From the NCBI GenBank assembly GCA_034664125.1, contig JAXDIG010000014.1, positions 21,095-85,094 of the forward strand: a DNA stretch of 64,000 nt, given 5' to 3'. How positions within the stretch are numbered: position 1 is the stretch's first letter; each line of letters begins with the position of its first letter. Origin of the DNA: JACVRW01 sp034664125. GTDB taxonomy: Bacteria; Actinomycetota; Thermoleophilia; Solirubrobacterales; Thermoleophilaceae. The notes below the pieces were generated by a model, which searched no databases, was not told the origin of the DNA, and saw only the letters and a program-made list of their open reading frames with translations. Positions 29,057 to 37,446 of the stretch are shown here, piece after piece. The position numbers and the translations under genes are program-made.

Positions 29057-30067
29057 CTAACCACGGTTCTCGCGCTTTTTGCGCCCCCGGGGACCACCTC
29101 GGGCCGGCGGCAATCCTGTGCGCCCATCCGGCGTGATGAAGTGGTCCAGCGGCACTTCGAGCGCTATCGCCAGCCTTGCCATCGTCCAGAAATACGGCTC
29201 GGCCGCGATACCCGTTTCCAGTCGGTAAAGAGCGCCGTCAGCCAAGCTCGCCTTGATGCTCAGCTCCGAGCGCCTTAGATCCCTGGCCTTGCGCGCGTAG
29301 AAGATGCGCCGAGAAAGCAATTGAGGATCGGTCTGCCGGTCGTGTTCCTTCGGACTCGGTAACGGCTCGTCAGTGTGTTCTTGTGCTTCCGCTTCGGTTC
29401 TCGGTGCTTCCGCTTCGGTTCTCCGTGCTTCCTCGTCCGGTTTGGCCTCCTGCTCCTCAATGTCTTCGTGTCGCGCCAGGCGCAGGGCTTCGTTCCAAGA
29501 ACGGCGACGGACGATCGTGCTCGCCTTGACGAGCGGGCGCGCGCCCGGCTCCCGGCTGGCGTTCTGCTGCTCGGCCCAGGCGTCGTAGCGTTCCAGCTCG
29601 GGCGTTTCCGGTTCCTCGTCAAGCCATCGACGCAAGCCAAGAATGTGATCCTGAAACAGCTGATCCCGCCGAGCTGCCTGGCGACGTAGCTGGCGCTGGT
29701 GGAGATTGACTCCAAGGGAATGACCGAGCCAGACCGTCTTGGCTGCTGGCCAGGACTTACCGAATGCTCCGGCGACCCTCGCCGCCCGCCAGCTCTCGCG
29801 CACATCAGGATCGACGGCATCAAACTGGCCCATCGTCAGCTCGCGTTTGCCGTCGTCATCAAGCCGAAGGTGCTCGGCTACTCGGTCCATCACACGACTG
29901 GCTTGCGCTCGGCGCTCGTTCTGCTGGTCAGCGACTGTCGGCGGCTGCGTCGCTGCAAGCGACTCTTGCAGCGCTTGATGAATTGCGATGCGATCGCGCT
30001 CGGCCAGATCGAGGATGCGACGCTTGAGATCATTGATCTCTCGTTCGTGGGCCGTCCTCGGGCGCAC
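29057..30067 (-). CDS. Cargo protein with C-terminal XRE-type HTH
   Basis: The 336-residue protein has a helical N-terminal region of about 200 residues with no domain I recognise (SWRAARVAGAFGKSW). A Glu/Ala/Thr-rich linker follows with two near-identical 7-residue repeats (RTEAEAP). The C-terminal XRE-like HTH holds RRIFYARKARDLRRSELSI ... LYRLETGIAAEPYFWTMARLAIALEVPL. A DNA-binding regulator with a protein-interaction arm is likely. The GTG start lacks a clear Shine-Dalgarno sequence. It lies downstream of the nuclease-like gene on the same strand, 54 nt apart. Confidence 0.7.
   Translation of the reverse strand: MRPRTAHEREINDLKRRILDLAERDRIAIHQALQESLAATQPPTVADQQNERRAQASRVMDRVAEHLRLDDDGKRELTMGQFDAVDPDVRESWRAARVAGAFGKSWPAAKTVWLGHSLGVNLHQRQLRRQAARRDQLFQDHILGLRRWLDEEPETPELERYDAWAEQQNASREPGARPLVKASTIVRRRSWNEALRLARHEDIEEQEAKPDEEARRTEAEAPRTEAEAQEHTDEPLPSPKEHDRQTDPQLLSRRIFYARKARDLRRSELSIKASLADGALYRLETGIAAEPYFWTMARLAIALEVPLDHFITPDGRTGLPPARGGPRGRKKRENRG
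29385..29426 (-). repeat. Two tandem 21-bp repeats in the XRE-domain gene
   Basis: Two adjacent 21-bp units (29,385-29,405 and 29,406-29,426) differ at one base and encode the acidic linker repeat RTEAEAP. They suggest a recent in-frame duplication. Confidence 0.8.
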
Positions 30068-30121
30068 GCACTACAGGTTCGGTATCGCCCAGCTCTGGCC
30101 TGCCGTCTGGGCTAGCGCAGT

Positions 30122-30937
30122 TCAGACGAAGCGGCCCTCGCCTCGCACCATCTCGAACTGGCCCTCATCGCTCATTCGCCAGCGGTTGTCGTTCGGACCG
30201 TCGAACCAGCTCTCCGGCAGCGGCACTGCCGTCTCGCTGATCGTGTCGATCACATCAACCCAGAAGTATTCTCCCTCCGGCAGCTCCCCCTGCTCGAAGG
30301 CACAGGCGAAGGCGTCCGCGATGCGCCCGGCTTGCTCGGGACGGCTCAGGTCACCCCAATCATCGGCCTCGCGCAACCGCTGGGAAATCTCGTCTTGCTT
30401 GTCCTGGCGATGGGCGCGGACTCGCATCAGCGCCACCGCACTCAGATACTGGTGGTCGTTGGTCAGCTTGCCGTCGCGGCCCAAGATCCACTGGCCGTCG
30501 CCGATCGCGCCGCCGGTCGTCGGGTCGATGGCCAAGGTGTAGGCCGCCGTCCCGTAAAGCGCTTCCACGACGTGATCGACAGACAGATCAACCGGAGCGC
30601 CCTCGGGATTGGCCAGGACGGCTACCAACGGCAAACCCTCAGCTGCCAACGGCTTCAGCGTCGCGGCCGCCTCGGCGACCTGGTTGCGGATCGGCCCGAA
30701 GACCTCCTTGTCGCCGGCCGAGATCGGCCGTCCTTGCCGCAGGCGCCGACCGAGCTTGGAGTTCGGGCTGAACTGCTTTACCTCGCAGGCGATCTGCTCT
30801 CCGGCCGTGTTGTGCGGAAGGAAGTCGGGCCGGCTCGTGATGCCTCGGTCGCTCAGATCCGGCTCGTGCTCACCGGGCACGTTGCCCTGATCGAGTAGGT
30901 ATCGCGCGAACCAGTCGTCGGCTTCGGTCCTGGGCAC
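30122..30937 (-). CDS. PD-(D/E)XK nuclease-like protein
   Basis: The 271-residue protein has an N-terminal arrangement typical of restriction-endonuclease folds: a helix (DWFARYLLDQG), then SRPDFLPH with a possible metal-binding Asp, then IACEVKQF as the E-x-K half-motif. A later helix and VAVLANPEG strand fit the core. The rest is unassigned. It could be a DNA-cutting effector of a defence system; activity is inferred. It diverges from the Cas2-like gene and OLD gene, and precedes the XRE-domain gene. Confidence 0.6.
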   Translation of the reverse strand: MPRTEADDWFARYLLDQGNVPGEHEPDLSDRGITSRPDFLPHNTAGEQIACEVKQFSPNSKLGRRLRQGRPISAGDKEVFGPIRNQVAEAAATLKPLAAEGLPLVAVLANPEGAPVDLSVDHVVEALYGTAAYTLAIDPTTGGAIGDGQWILGRDGKLTNDHQYLSAVALMRVRAHRQDKQDEISQRLREADDWGDLSRPEQAGRIADAFACAFEQGELPEGEYFWVDVIDTISETAVPLPESWFDGPNDNRWRMSDEGQFEMVRGEGRFV

Positions 30938-31025
30938 AGGCTCAGGCTAGATGTCCGTCCGGCGCGCTCGAAACCGCAAGGTCGCCGCCATTCCGTCTGA
31001 GGTCAGCTCTAAGTTTCGTCGGCTC

Positions 31026-31304
31026 ATGAGTTTCTTTCTCATCGCCTACGACTTGATTGGGAGCGATGAGTCTTCGGCTGATTACCGGCGGCTAATCGAG
31101 CACATCGAAGACCGCTACACCAACGTCAAGGTGCTCTATTCGACGTTCATTGTCAGCACGGATCTGACTCACGTCGATGTCCGCGACGACGTGGCCGATT
31201 ACGTCGATGACGACGACCGGCTCTTCGTCGCACAGCTGAGTGGAGCTTCGGCTTGGCACAACATCATTTGTCCAGATGACGCCCTCAAAGCATTCTTGCG
31301 CTGA
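31026..31304 (+). CDS. Cas2-like (SinR-type) small ferredoxin-fold protein
   Basis: From the ATG at 31,026 the protein is 92 residues: MSFFLIAYDLIG, then YRRLIEHIEDRY, VLYSTFIVSTDL and FVAQLSGASAWHNI. This beta-alpha-beta pattern with YDL at the first strand end matches the stand-alone Cas2-like proteins often annotated SinR. No CRISPR array or cas1 lies in the window. It precedes the OLD nuclease gene by 82 nt on the same strand. The reading frame is open to 30,951, but the conserved part starts here. Confidence 0.65.
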   Translation: MSFFLIAYDLIGSDESSADYRRLIEHIEDRYTNVKVLYSTFIVSTDLTHVDVRDDVADYVDDDDRLFVAQLSGASAWHNIICPDDALKAFLR

Positions 31305-31386
31305 GGTGCCTAAGCTGGCACGCGGCTCAGCCGTCGCCTAACTCGCCGGGCCGCTGAAGTAACTCATCAAGCAAGGAAGGTTGGGA

Positions 31387-33309
31387 ATGCGCCTGCTCAA
31401 GGCCAAGGTCATGAACTACAAGAGCATTGACGACTCGGGTTGGGTCGATGTCGGCGACATCACCTGCCTGGTCGGTAAGAACGAGTCAGGCAAGACTGCC
31501 TTCCTGCAGGCCCTGAACAAGCTCAACCCGGCCGCCGACCAGCCGGACGAGTTCGACATGACGATCGAATATCCGCGCAAGCGGCTCAACCGCTACAAGC
31601 GCGAGCACGAGGAAAGCCCAGCCCCGGTCGTCAGCGCCGTCTTCAAGCTAGAGGACAAGGACTACAACGAACTGCCTGGTTCGCTCAGCGGCGCTGTCAA
31701 GACGCCGACGGTCACGATCACCAAAAACTACGCGAACCGTTCGCTGTGGGACTTCCAAATCGACCAAGCCAAGGTCGTGGCGAACCTAGTGGCGGGCGCG
31801 CAACTTCCAGAAGAGACGGCCAAGGCCCTCGCCGCTCACAAGACCGTCCGCGAGCTGCGCGCAGCCTTGGACGAGGTCGGCCCGGATCCGCCGCAAGCGG
31901 GCGAGCTGGCCGCGCGCATCGACAAGTGGAAGGCCGACCCGGATCGCTATTTCATCAATTCGCTTCACAGGCACGTCCCGAAGTTCTTCTACTTCGATGA
32001 CTACTCGATCATGGAAGGCCGTATCTCCGTCCCGCACCTCAAGGCAAAGCGAGACGCCGGCGATCTCAACGATGCCGACCGAACCTTCCTCGCCCTCATC
32101 AAGTTCGTTGGCGCGCAGCTAGAGGAGTTCGAGTCGGAAGCGAACTACGAACGCCTCAAGGCCGACCTCGAAGCAGCCTCGAACGAGATCTCCGACGAGC
32201 TGTTCAACTTCTGGTCGCAGAATGATCAGCTTGCCGTCGAGTTCGACCTGACCGGACCTGATCCCGAAGCCCTGCCACCGCTGAATGAGGGCACGAACCT
32301 CCACGTCCGCATCCGTAACGACCGCCATCGCGTCACCGTCGCCTTCGACCAGCGCTCGCGCGGCTTCGTCTGGTTCTTCTCGTTCCTGGCCTACTTCTCC
32401 GAGCTGGAACGCGACAAGACCAGCGATCTCGTTCTCTTGCTCGATGAGCCGGGCTTGAACCTGCACGCCTCAGCCCAGGAAGACTTCCTCAGGTTCATCG
32501 ATGAACGACTCGCGCCCCAATACCAAGTCATCTACACGACCCACTCACCGTTCATGGTCGAGCCAGGCCGGCTCGATCGCGTGCGCACTGTCGAAGATCT
32601 CGACAACGTCGGCACCAAGGTTTCGGCCGAGGTCTTCCGCTCCAGTTCGGAGACGGTCTTTCCGCTCCAAGCAGCGCTCGGCTACGACCTCGCCCAAACC
32701 CTGTTCGTCGCGCCCGACAACCTCTTGGTCGAAGGCCCGGCCGACTACATCTATTTGCAATTGCTCAGCGAGGCGGTCAGAGAAGCGGGCAAGGAAGGGC
32801 TGGACGAGCGCTGGGTCATCGTGCCGGTCGGCGGCATCGACAAGATCGCCACCTTCGTCACCTTGCTCGGCGGCCACCAGCTCAACACCAGCGTCGTCAT
32901 CGATGTCTCGTCCAAGGACGAGCAGCGCATCACGAACCTGCGCGAGAACGGCCACCTCGGCAAGCACAGCTTGATCCAGATCGGCGAGATCACCGGAGCC
33001 AAGGACGCCGACATCGAAGACCTGTTCGAGTCGGGCTTCTACGTCCAGCTCGTCAATGGCGCCTACGGCGACCAGCTCCCGACCAAGCTGACGGTCGCGG
33101 CCCTAGCCAATGGCGACCCGCGTATTGCCAAGCGCGTCGAGCGTGTCTTCGCGGACAACGGCCTCGGTAAGTTCAGCCATTACCGGCCGGCGGCCTACTT
33201 CCTCCGCGAACAGGCCAAGCTGCTACCGAAGCTGAATGACAAGACGATCGAGCGAGCCGCGCAGCTGTTCGAGCGCATCAACAAGACGGTCAGCCGGCCC
33301 GAGTCGTAA
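31387..33309 (+). CDS. OLD-family ATPase/TOPRIM nuclease
   Basis: The 640-residue protein has an ABC-type ATPase: Walker A GKNESGKTAF, a long coiled-coil insert, signature-like region, Walker B LVLLLDEPGLNLH and the IYTTHSPFMV His switch. A C-terminal TOPRIM domain follows, with LLVEGPADYIYLQ holding the conserved Glu and VIDVSSKD the Asp motif. This is the overcoming-lysogenisation-defect layout, related to GajA of Gabija. Such proteins cut DNA and act against phage. GGAAGG precedes the ATG at 31,387. No UvrD-like GajB partner is present. Confidence 0.88.
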   Translation: MRLLKAKVMNYKSIDDSGWVDVGDITCLVGKNESGKTAFLQALNKLNPAADQPDEFDMTIEYPRKRLNRYKREHEESPAPVVSAVFKLEDKDYNELPGSLSGAVKTPTVTITKNYANRSLWDFQIDQAKVVANLVAGAQLPEETAKALAAHKTVRELRAALDEVGPDPPQAGELAARIDKWKADPDRYFINSLHRHVPKFFYFDDYSIMEGRISVPHLKAKRDAGDLNDADRTFLALIKFVGAQLEEFESEANYERLKADLEAASNEISDELFNFWSQNDQLAVEFDLTGPDPEALPPLNEGTNLHVRIRNDRHRVTVAFDQRSRGFVWFFSFLAYFSELERDKTSDLVLLLDEPGLNLHASAQEDFLRFIDERLAPQYQVIYTTHSPFMVEPGRLDRVRTVEDLDNVGTKVSAEVFRSSSETVFPLQAALGYDLAQTLFVAPDNLLVEGPADYIYLQLLSEAVREAGKEGLDERWVIVPVGGIDKIATFVTLLGGHQLNTSVVIDVSSKDEQRITNLRENGHLGKHSLIQIGEITGAKDADIEDLFESGFYVQLVNGAYGDQLPTKLTVAALANGDPRIAKRVERVFADNGLGKFSHYRPAAYFLREQAKLLPKLNDKTIERAAQLFERINKTVSRPES

Positions 33310-33331
33310 CGACCGAATACGGCTACTCGGC

Positions 33332-33577
33332 GTGAGCGGCTACTGGAAGAAATACCTTGGGCGGCGGCGGTTTGGTTCTCGACCAGGCCCATCTGCCTTT
33401 CGCCGCCGCTTCGACTGGAACGAACGGGCCGAGCGCTTCGAGGTCGAGACAACCTGCCTGCGCTGCCGGGACTTCAAGCAAAGCTTCTTCGCCTCGGGAC
33501 CGACTGCCAAACAAGAAGCCGAACTGATCCTTGACGACCTGGAAGAAGCGCACGCCAGCGTTTGCGCCGGGCACTAA
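33332..33577 (+). CDS. Small CxxC protein
   Basis: From the GTG at 33,332 the protein is 81 residues with a basic N-terminus and a TTCLRCRDFKQSFF segment; a later Cys-Ala-Gly-His could complete a zinc site. It follows the OLD gene by 22 nt, so it is probably co-transcribed. Its TAA stop overlaps the stop of the convergent Cys/His-rich gene. Function is unknown. Confidence 0.5.
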   Translation: MSGYWKKYLGRRRFGSRPGPSAFRRRFDWNERAERFEVETTCLRCRDFKQSFFASGPTAKQEAELILDDLEEAHASVCAGH

Positions 33578-33900
33578 GCCGGCAGGGCTTTGGCTCGCTC
33601 TTTGGCCCCGGCAGGTCGGACGGTTTCGACACCGCCCACAGTCAGCTCGCCGGCCTCGTTACGGCTCTCGGTATGGAAGTGCTCGCCCGGACAGTCGGGG
33701 CAATAGCCGCTGACACGGATACCTCGCGCCCGTGAGCGTGGGCCAAGCCAGGCCGCGCTCAGTCGCACGCTCTCTTCGCCTTCGACACGGATATTCGTGT
33801 GCTCGTGGCCAGCGTGCGACGACGGGTGATCACACGGCTCGAACGCGGCAGTCTCATTCACCCTCAATAAGTAGGCCGGGCACGACAAGTGCGCCGCCAT
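33574..33900 (-). CDS. Small Cys/His-rich protein
   Basis: The 108-residue protein holds HLSCPAYL, EPCDHPSSHAGHEHTN and YCPDCPGEHFHTE, which suggests one or two zinc sites. It lies 4 nt downstream of the IclR-like gene on the same strand. The stop overlaps the convergent CxxC protein gene by 4 nt. Function is unknown. Confidence 0.55.
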   Translation of the reverse strand: MAAHLSCPAYLLRVNETAAFEPCDHPSSHAGHEHTNIRVEGEESVRLSAAWLGPRSRARGIRVSGYCPDCPGEHFHTESRNEAGELTVGGVETVRPAGAKERAKALPA

Positions 33901-33904
33901 TCCC

Positions 33905-34651
33905 CTAGTGGCTTAGCTCGGCGGCGATCGCCTGGGCCGTTCGTCCGACCATTTCCGCCAGCTCGCCCGACCATTCCGTTGGCAACCGGGAAAGCGGAGC
34001 GACAACCGCGACGGCAGCGACAGCCTCGGCGGAGCGCGAGATGACCGGCACGGCGATCGCTCGCGCGTCGGGCTGATACTCACGGTCCTCGAAGGCCCAG
34101 CCGCGCGCTTCCGTTCGTGCCAGCTCACGGCGTAAATAGTTCGGGCCGGTCAGGGTCCGTTCGGTGTAGGGCTTCAACGGCTGCTCTAAGACTGCCTCGC
34201 GCCAGCCGTCGCGCCAAGCCAGCAAAGCCTTGCCACTCGCCGTCGCGTGCGCTGGCACCAACTCGCGTAGCTGCGGCCCGTGACCATTCGGGCCTTCGTA
34301 ACCGACATGGACGAGACAAAGTGCGCTCAGATAGCTCGGCGAGCAGAGGTGGCAGGTTTCGCCGACATCGCTATGGAGCGCCGCGATATGAGGCAAGGCG
34401 ATATTGGCCAGCTCGTCGCGCGCAATAACTAGGCCAGCCAATGCCACGACACGCAAGGTCGGGCGCCAGCGACGCCGACGACCGGGCACGAGGGTCACGT
34501 AGCCCTCGTCAGCCAGTCGGCGTAAGACCCGTCGCGCCGTGCGCGGGTGAATGCCGATGGACGTGGCTAGCTCGGTTGCTGACTGCGGCTCGGCAGCCAA
34601 CGACTCCATCGCTCGCAGCGTTCGGGTGACGTGCCAAGCCTCAGTAGCCAC
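33905..34651 (-). CDS. IclR-family transcriptional regulator
   Basis: From the GTG at 34,651 the protein is 248 residues. The N-terminal winged HTH reads VTRTLRAMESLAAEPQSATELATSIGIHPRTARRVLRRLADEGYV, and a C-terminal effector domain has HATASGKALLA and the DDREYQPDARAIAVPV-like block (EDREYQPDARA). IclR proteins sense small organic molecules. The open frame to 34,822 crosses the divergent winged-helix gene. It shares a 70-bp divergent promoter region with that gene. Confidence 0.85.
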   Translation of the reverse strand: MATEAWHVTRTLRAMESLAAEPQSATELATSIGIHPRTARRVLRRLADEGYVTLVPGRRRRWRPTLRVVALAGLVIARDELANIALPHIAALHSDVGETCHLCSPSYLSALCLVHVGYEGPNGHGPQLRELVPAHATASGKALLAWRDGWREAVLEQPLKPYTERTLTGPNYLRRELARTEARGWAFEDREYQPDARAIAVPVISRSAEAVAAVAVVAPLSRLPTEWSGELAEMVGRTAQAIAAELSH

Positions 34652-34721
34652 GACCAACCGATCCCCGCGATCGTCCGATCGGACGATGGGCGCAGTCGGC
34701 GTCGGTGCCAGGCTGCTCGCT

Positions 34722-34973
34722 ATGGACGACACCTTCTTTGCGACCGCCGCCGAAGCCGTCGATTTCGATGACCGCGTGGCCCTCGGCCTGTTGCTCGAAC
34801 TGCACCCAGCTCCCTTGACCATCGATGAGCTTGGCCGTGAGCTGCACTGGCAGACCTACCGCGCCGAAGATGCTGTCAATCGCCTTGCCGGCGTCGGCCT
34901 CGTCAATCGCCAACAAGCGCTGGCCTTCGCCGCTCGTGCGGCCGTCCGTAGCCACGCCCTCGCCGTTGTTTAG
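34722..34973 (+). CDS. Small winged-helix protein, paralogue A
   Basis: The 83-residue protein folds as a lone winged helix: VALGLLLELHPAPLTIDELGREL, AEDAVNRLAGVGLVNRQQ, AFAARAAVRSHALAV. It is clearly paralogous to the minus-strand protein at 35,945-36,193; both share the pattern LTxxELxREL...RAEDAxxRLxxxGL and FAARxAxR. Such small proteins often act as DNA-binding modulators. It lies between the IclR gene and a membrane-protein gene. Confidence 0.65.
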   Translation: MDDTFFATAAEAVDFDDRVALGLLLELHPAPLTIDELGRELHWQTYRAEDAVNRLAGVGLVNRQQALAFAARAAVRSHALAVV

Positions 34974-35029
34974 ACGGCCAAGCAGGATTACTCCCCAGCC
35001 GTCAGGCGAGCTGAGTAGGTTCAAGTGCG

Positions 35030-35938
35030 GTGGAGCTGGCGCTGAATAACCGCGAACTAGTCGTCCTGATCTGGCTTGGGATCGGCCTCGTCTTTGTCTT
35101 GGTGAACTCGGGGACGCGCCAGGCGCTGTGGAGGGTGGTCGTCGCCTTCCGTCATCCCGTCCTGCTCGTCTCGATTGCCGCACTCGTCGCCTACGTTGCA
35201 GTGCTCGTCTGGATGGCGGCCCAAGTCGGCATCTGGAAGGACGATGTCTTCAACGACACCGTCATCTGGTTCCTGACCGCCGGGCTGGTCTTATGGGCCA
35301 ACACAAACCGAGTCGCCGAGCAGAGCCACTTCATTCGTCGCACCTTCACCCAGGCAGTCGCTGTCACTGTCTTCATTGAAGGCTTCGTCAATCTCTACGT
35401 GTTCGCTTTACCCATTGAATTCTTTTTCTTTACTTCACTGCTCTTTATCACTCTCGTCGCCGCTGTAGCTGAGAGCGATGAGCAATTCGCGGCCGTCGCC
35501 AAGCTGGCTAACGGTCTGCTCGCTGCCATCGGCCTCGTCCTCATCGCCTTCGTCCTGGTCGAGTTGGCAACGGGTTTCGGCAGCGTCGATTGGCCGCACG
35601 TCGGACGCTTGGTCTTTCTCCCTGTCTGGCTGACCATCGGCGTGTTGCCCGCCATCTATGCCCTTCGCCTTTACGCCGCTTATGACAGCGCTTTCAGACG
35701 CATCGGTTTCTTCGCTGAGAAGGCTGGCCAAGGCAAGCGCGCTCGACGCCGGGCCAAGCTGGCGTTGCTGGTCGAGACGCATATGCGCGCTCGCGCTATC
35801 GGCGACTTCAGCGGACTGGCGGCGCGCCGCCTCGTCCTGGCGTCGTCGTTCAAGGAAGCCCGTGAGATCGTCGCCGCCGAGATCGCGGGCCAGCGCGAAG
35901 AAGACGCTTTCCTCGAAGCGATGGACGAAGCGGCCTAG
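35030..35938 (+). CDS. Multi-pass membrane protein of unknown function
   Basis: The 302-residue protein has about six TM helices (VVLIWLGIGLVFVLV, VLLVSIAALVAYVAVL, VIWFLTAGLVLWA, FFFFTSLLFITLVAA, GLLAAIGLVLIAFVLV, LVFLPVWLTIGVLPAIY) and a charged C-terminal cytoplasmic helix region. I recognise no transporter signature. It begins 57 nt after the winged-helix gene on the same strand. A membrane effector inside a mobile defence-like island is possible but unproven. Confidence 0.65.
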   Translation: MELALNNRELVVLIWLGIGLVFVLVNSGTRQALWRVVVAFRHPVLLVSIAALVAYVAVLVWMAAQVGIWKDDVFNDTVIWFLTAGLVLWANTNRVAEQSHFIRRTFTQAVAVTVFIEGFVNLYVFALPIEFFFFTSLLFITLVAAVAESDEQFAAVAKLANGLLAAIGLVLIAFVLVELATGFGSVDWPHVGRLVFLPVWLTIGVLPAIYALRLYAAYDSAFRRIGFFAEKAGQGKRARRRAKLALLVETHMRARAIGDFSGLAARRLVLASSFKEAREIVAAEIAGQREEDAFLEAMDEAA

Positions 35939-35944
35939 CACCGG

Positions 35945-36193
35945 TCAGACCCCCAACTGCTGAGCACGGATCGCGGGACGGGCAGCAAACGCGAACTGGT
36001 CGTGGCGATGAATGAGTCCGGCGCGCAAGAGCCGAGCCAAGGCATCTTCGGCCCGGAACTCGTGCGACCAATCCAACTCGCGCATCAACTCCTGGACGGT
36101 CAAGTGCGCGGGGTAGTGCTCAAGCAAGACGGCCAGCAAGACACCGGCGTCGTCTTCCTCGCCTAGCTCGCGTTCAGCGAGGTCGTTCTTCAT
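35945..36193 (-). CDS. Small winged-helix protein, paralogue B
   Basis: The 82-residue protein matches paralogue A at 34,722: LLAVLLEHYPAHLTVQELMREL, RAEDALARLLRAGLIHR, FAFAARPAIRAQQLGV. The N-terminus is acidic (AERELGEEDD). It lies downstream of the Tat lipoprotein gene on the same strand (5 nt) and is convergent with the membrane-protein gene. Confidence 0.65.
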   Translation of the reverse strand: MKNDLAERELGEEDDAGVLLAVLLEHYPAHLTVQELMRELDWSHEFRAEDALARLLRAGLIHRHDQFAFAARPAIRAQQLGV

Positions 36194-36198
36194 TTGGG

Positions 36199-37125
36199 CT
36201 AGGGACTTTCGATCTTGCAGTCGCCCAGACGGCCCTCTGCTGTCTCAATGTCGCTGGCGCGTATGTCTCGGCCAGTGAGAGACAGATAGATGCGGTGCCC
36301 ACCACAGGCGGCATAGCTGTTGGTTCCTTGCAGCTCGCGGTTGGTCCGCTTCATCGCGTCCTGGCTTGCCTGCCAGTCGGCGGCATTGCCGAAGTAGGCC
36401 AAGACCAGCTCGTTGTCGCCGCGCGTGAAGGGCACGCTGACCAGCGGTGGTCGTTGATCGGCTTCGAGCTGGGCCGGCGGCAGGGTCAGCGGCTTGCCCG
36501 CCGTGAAGCCAGCCGCGATTAGGCGCTCGCCTTGCTCAGCGATCTCACCCGGCAACGGCGGCTGCTTCGGCTCGGGCAATCTCCCTAGACAGCGGATTGC
36601 GTCTTGGTCGGTTACGCGCTCGGGACCGTGCCCCGCGACAAAGCGATAAATGACGTTGCCCGTCGCCCCCACCGAATTCGCCTCGATGTCGCTACTGGTG
36701 CGCGGCAGCTCCCTATCGGGAATGAGGCTTAGCGCCCGGCGGGCCTGGTCGGCATCGGCGAAGACATACAGCTCAAGCAACGGCGGATCGACTGCTTCGC
36801 TTTGGGCAAAAGCGCGATAGCCGGTCGGCGCCGGCCGCAGGTCTTCGAGTGAGCGTGCCCCGGCAACCTCGTGCAACCGCTCATCGGCGATGTTGTCGTC
36901 GCTCTCTTGACTGGCCTGAGTGACGCACTCGATGACTTCGTTCGTCTGCGCGGTGGCTTGCTCGTCAGCTGGTCTCCCTCCCCCGTCATCGCCGCCGCAA
37001 CCGGCTAGCAGCAAGCAGGTGCCGCAGACGAGGATGGCGGCGAGCCAGGTTCGGCGGCTCAGCTCGTGGGGTGGTTCGGACCGTGTCTTGTTGTGATTGC
37101 TCAGCACGGCGTAAACATGTAGCAC
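36199..37125 (-). CDS. Tat-type lipoprotein of unknown function
   Basis: The frame of 308 residues holds a signal with SRRTWLA (Tat-like) and lipobox LLAGC followed by GGDDGGG. The mature part of about 250 residues has two similar halves around FADADQARRALS and YFGNAADWQASQDAM, so it may be a tandem of one fold. The start is uncertain: GTG at 37,125 lies inside AGGGAGG, and GTG at 37,107 gives a normal n-region. A repeated CCACTAGGCCA operator near the divergent XRE gene probably controls it. Confidence 0.65.
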   Translation of the reverse strand: MLHVYAVLSNHNKTRSEPPHELSRRTWLAAILVCGTCLLLAGCGGDDGGGRPADEQATAQTNEVIECVTQASQESDDNIADERLHEVAGARSLEDLRPAPTGYRAFAQSEAVDPPLLELYVFADADQARRALSLIPDRELPRTSSDIEANSVGATGNVIYRFVAGHGPERVTDQDAIRCLGRLPEPKQPPLPGEIAEQGERLIAAGFTAGKPLTLPPAQLEADQRPPLVSVPFTRGDNELVLAYFGNAADWQASQDAMKRTNRELQGTNSYAACGGHRIYLSLTGRDIRASDIETAEGRLGDCKIESP

Positions 37126-37152
37126 CTCCCTGCGCTTAGACCTAGGCCGATA

Positions 37153-37213
37153 CCACTAGGCCAAAGTCATATGGAGTATTGGGCCAGTAGTGCTCAGCCT
37201 TCTGGCCTAGTGG
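37153..37213. promoter_or_regulatory. Paired inverted sites flanking the XRE start
   Basis: CCACTAGGCCA at 37,153-37,163 recurs as its exact reverse complement at 37,203-37,213, with a partial copy CCTAGGCC at 37,141. The sites lie in and just upstream of the XRE gene start, facing the lipoprotein gene. This is the usual layout of autoregulated XRE operators. Confidence 0.6.
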
Positions 37214-37446
37214 CAGAAGCACCCAAACCGCTGCGCGACTTCGGCGCCCGAGTCCGTGCGGAGCGTCAGAGCCAAAACCTCAGCCAAGAGGCGCTCGGGC
37301 AGAGAAGCGGGATCACATCAGGCGAAATCAGCCGCCTAGAACGAGCCGTCCGCGAACCCCGGTTACTGACGATCGTGCGTATCGCAGAAGCACTCGGGAT
37401 GAGTGCAAGCGACCTCTTGGTCGGCGTCGGGAAGAAGAAGCGCTAG
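37171..37446 (+). CDS. XRE-family regulator (small)
   Basis: The 91-residue protein is mainly one HTH: FGARVRAERQSQNLSQEALGQRSGITSGEISRLERAVREPRLLTIVRIAEALGM. The ATG at 37,171 is given, but a GTG at 37,210 overlaps the second operator copy and would give a tidier protein (MAEAPKPLRDFG). It probably represses itself and the divergent lipoprotein gene. Its stop shares CTAG with the convergent gene. Confidence 0.8.
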   Translation: MEYWASSAQPSGLVAEAPKPLRDFGARVRAERQSQNLSQEALGQRSGITSGEISRLERAVREPRLLTIVRIAEALGMSASDLLVGVGKKKR

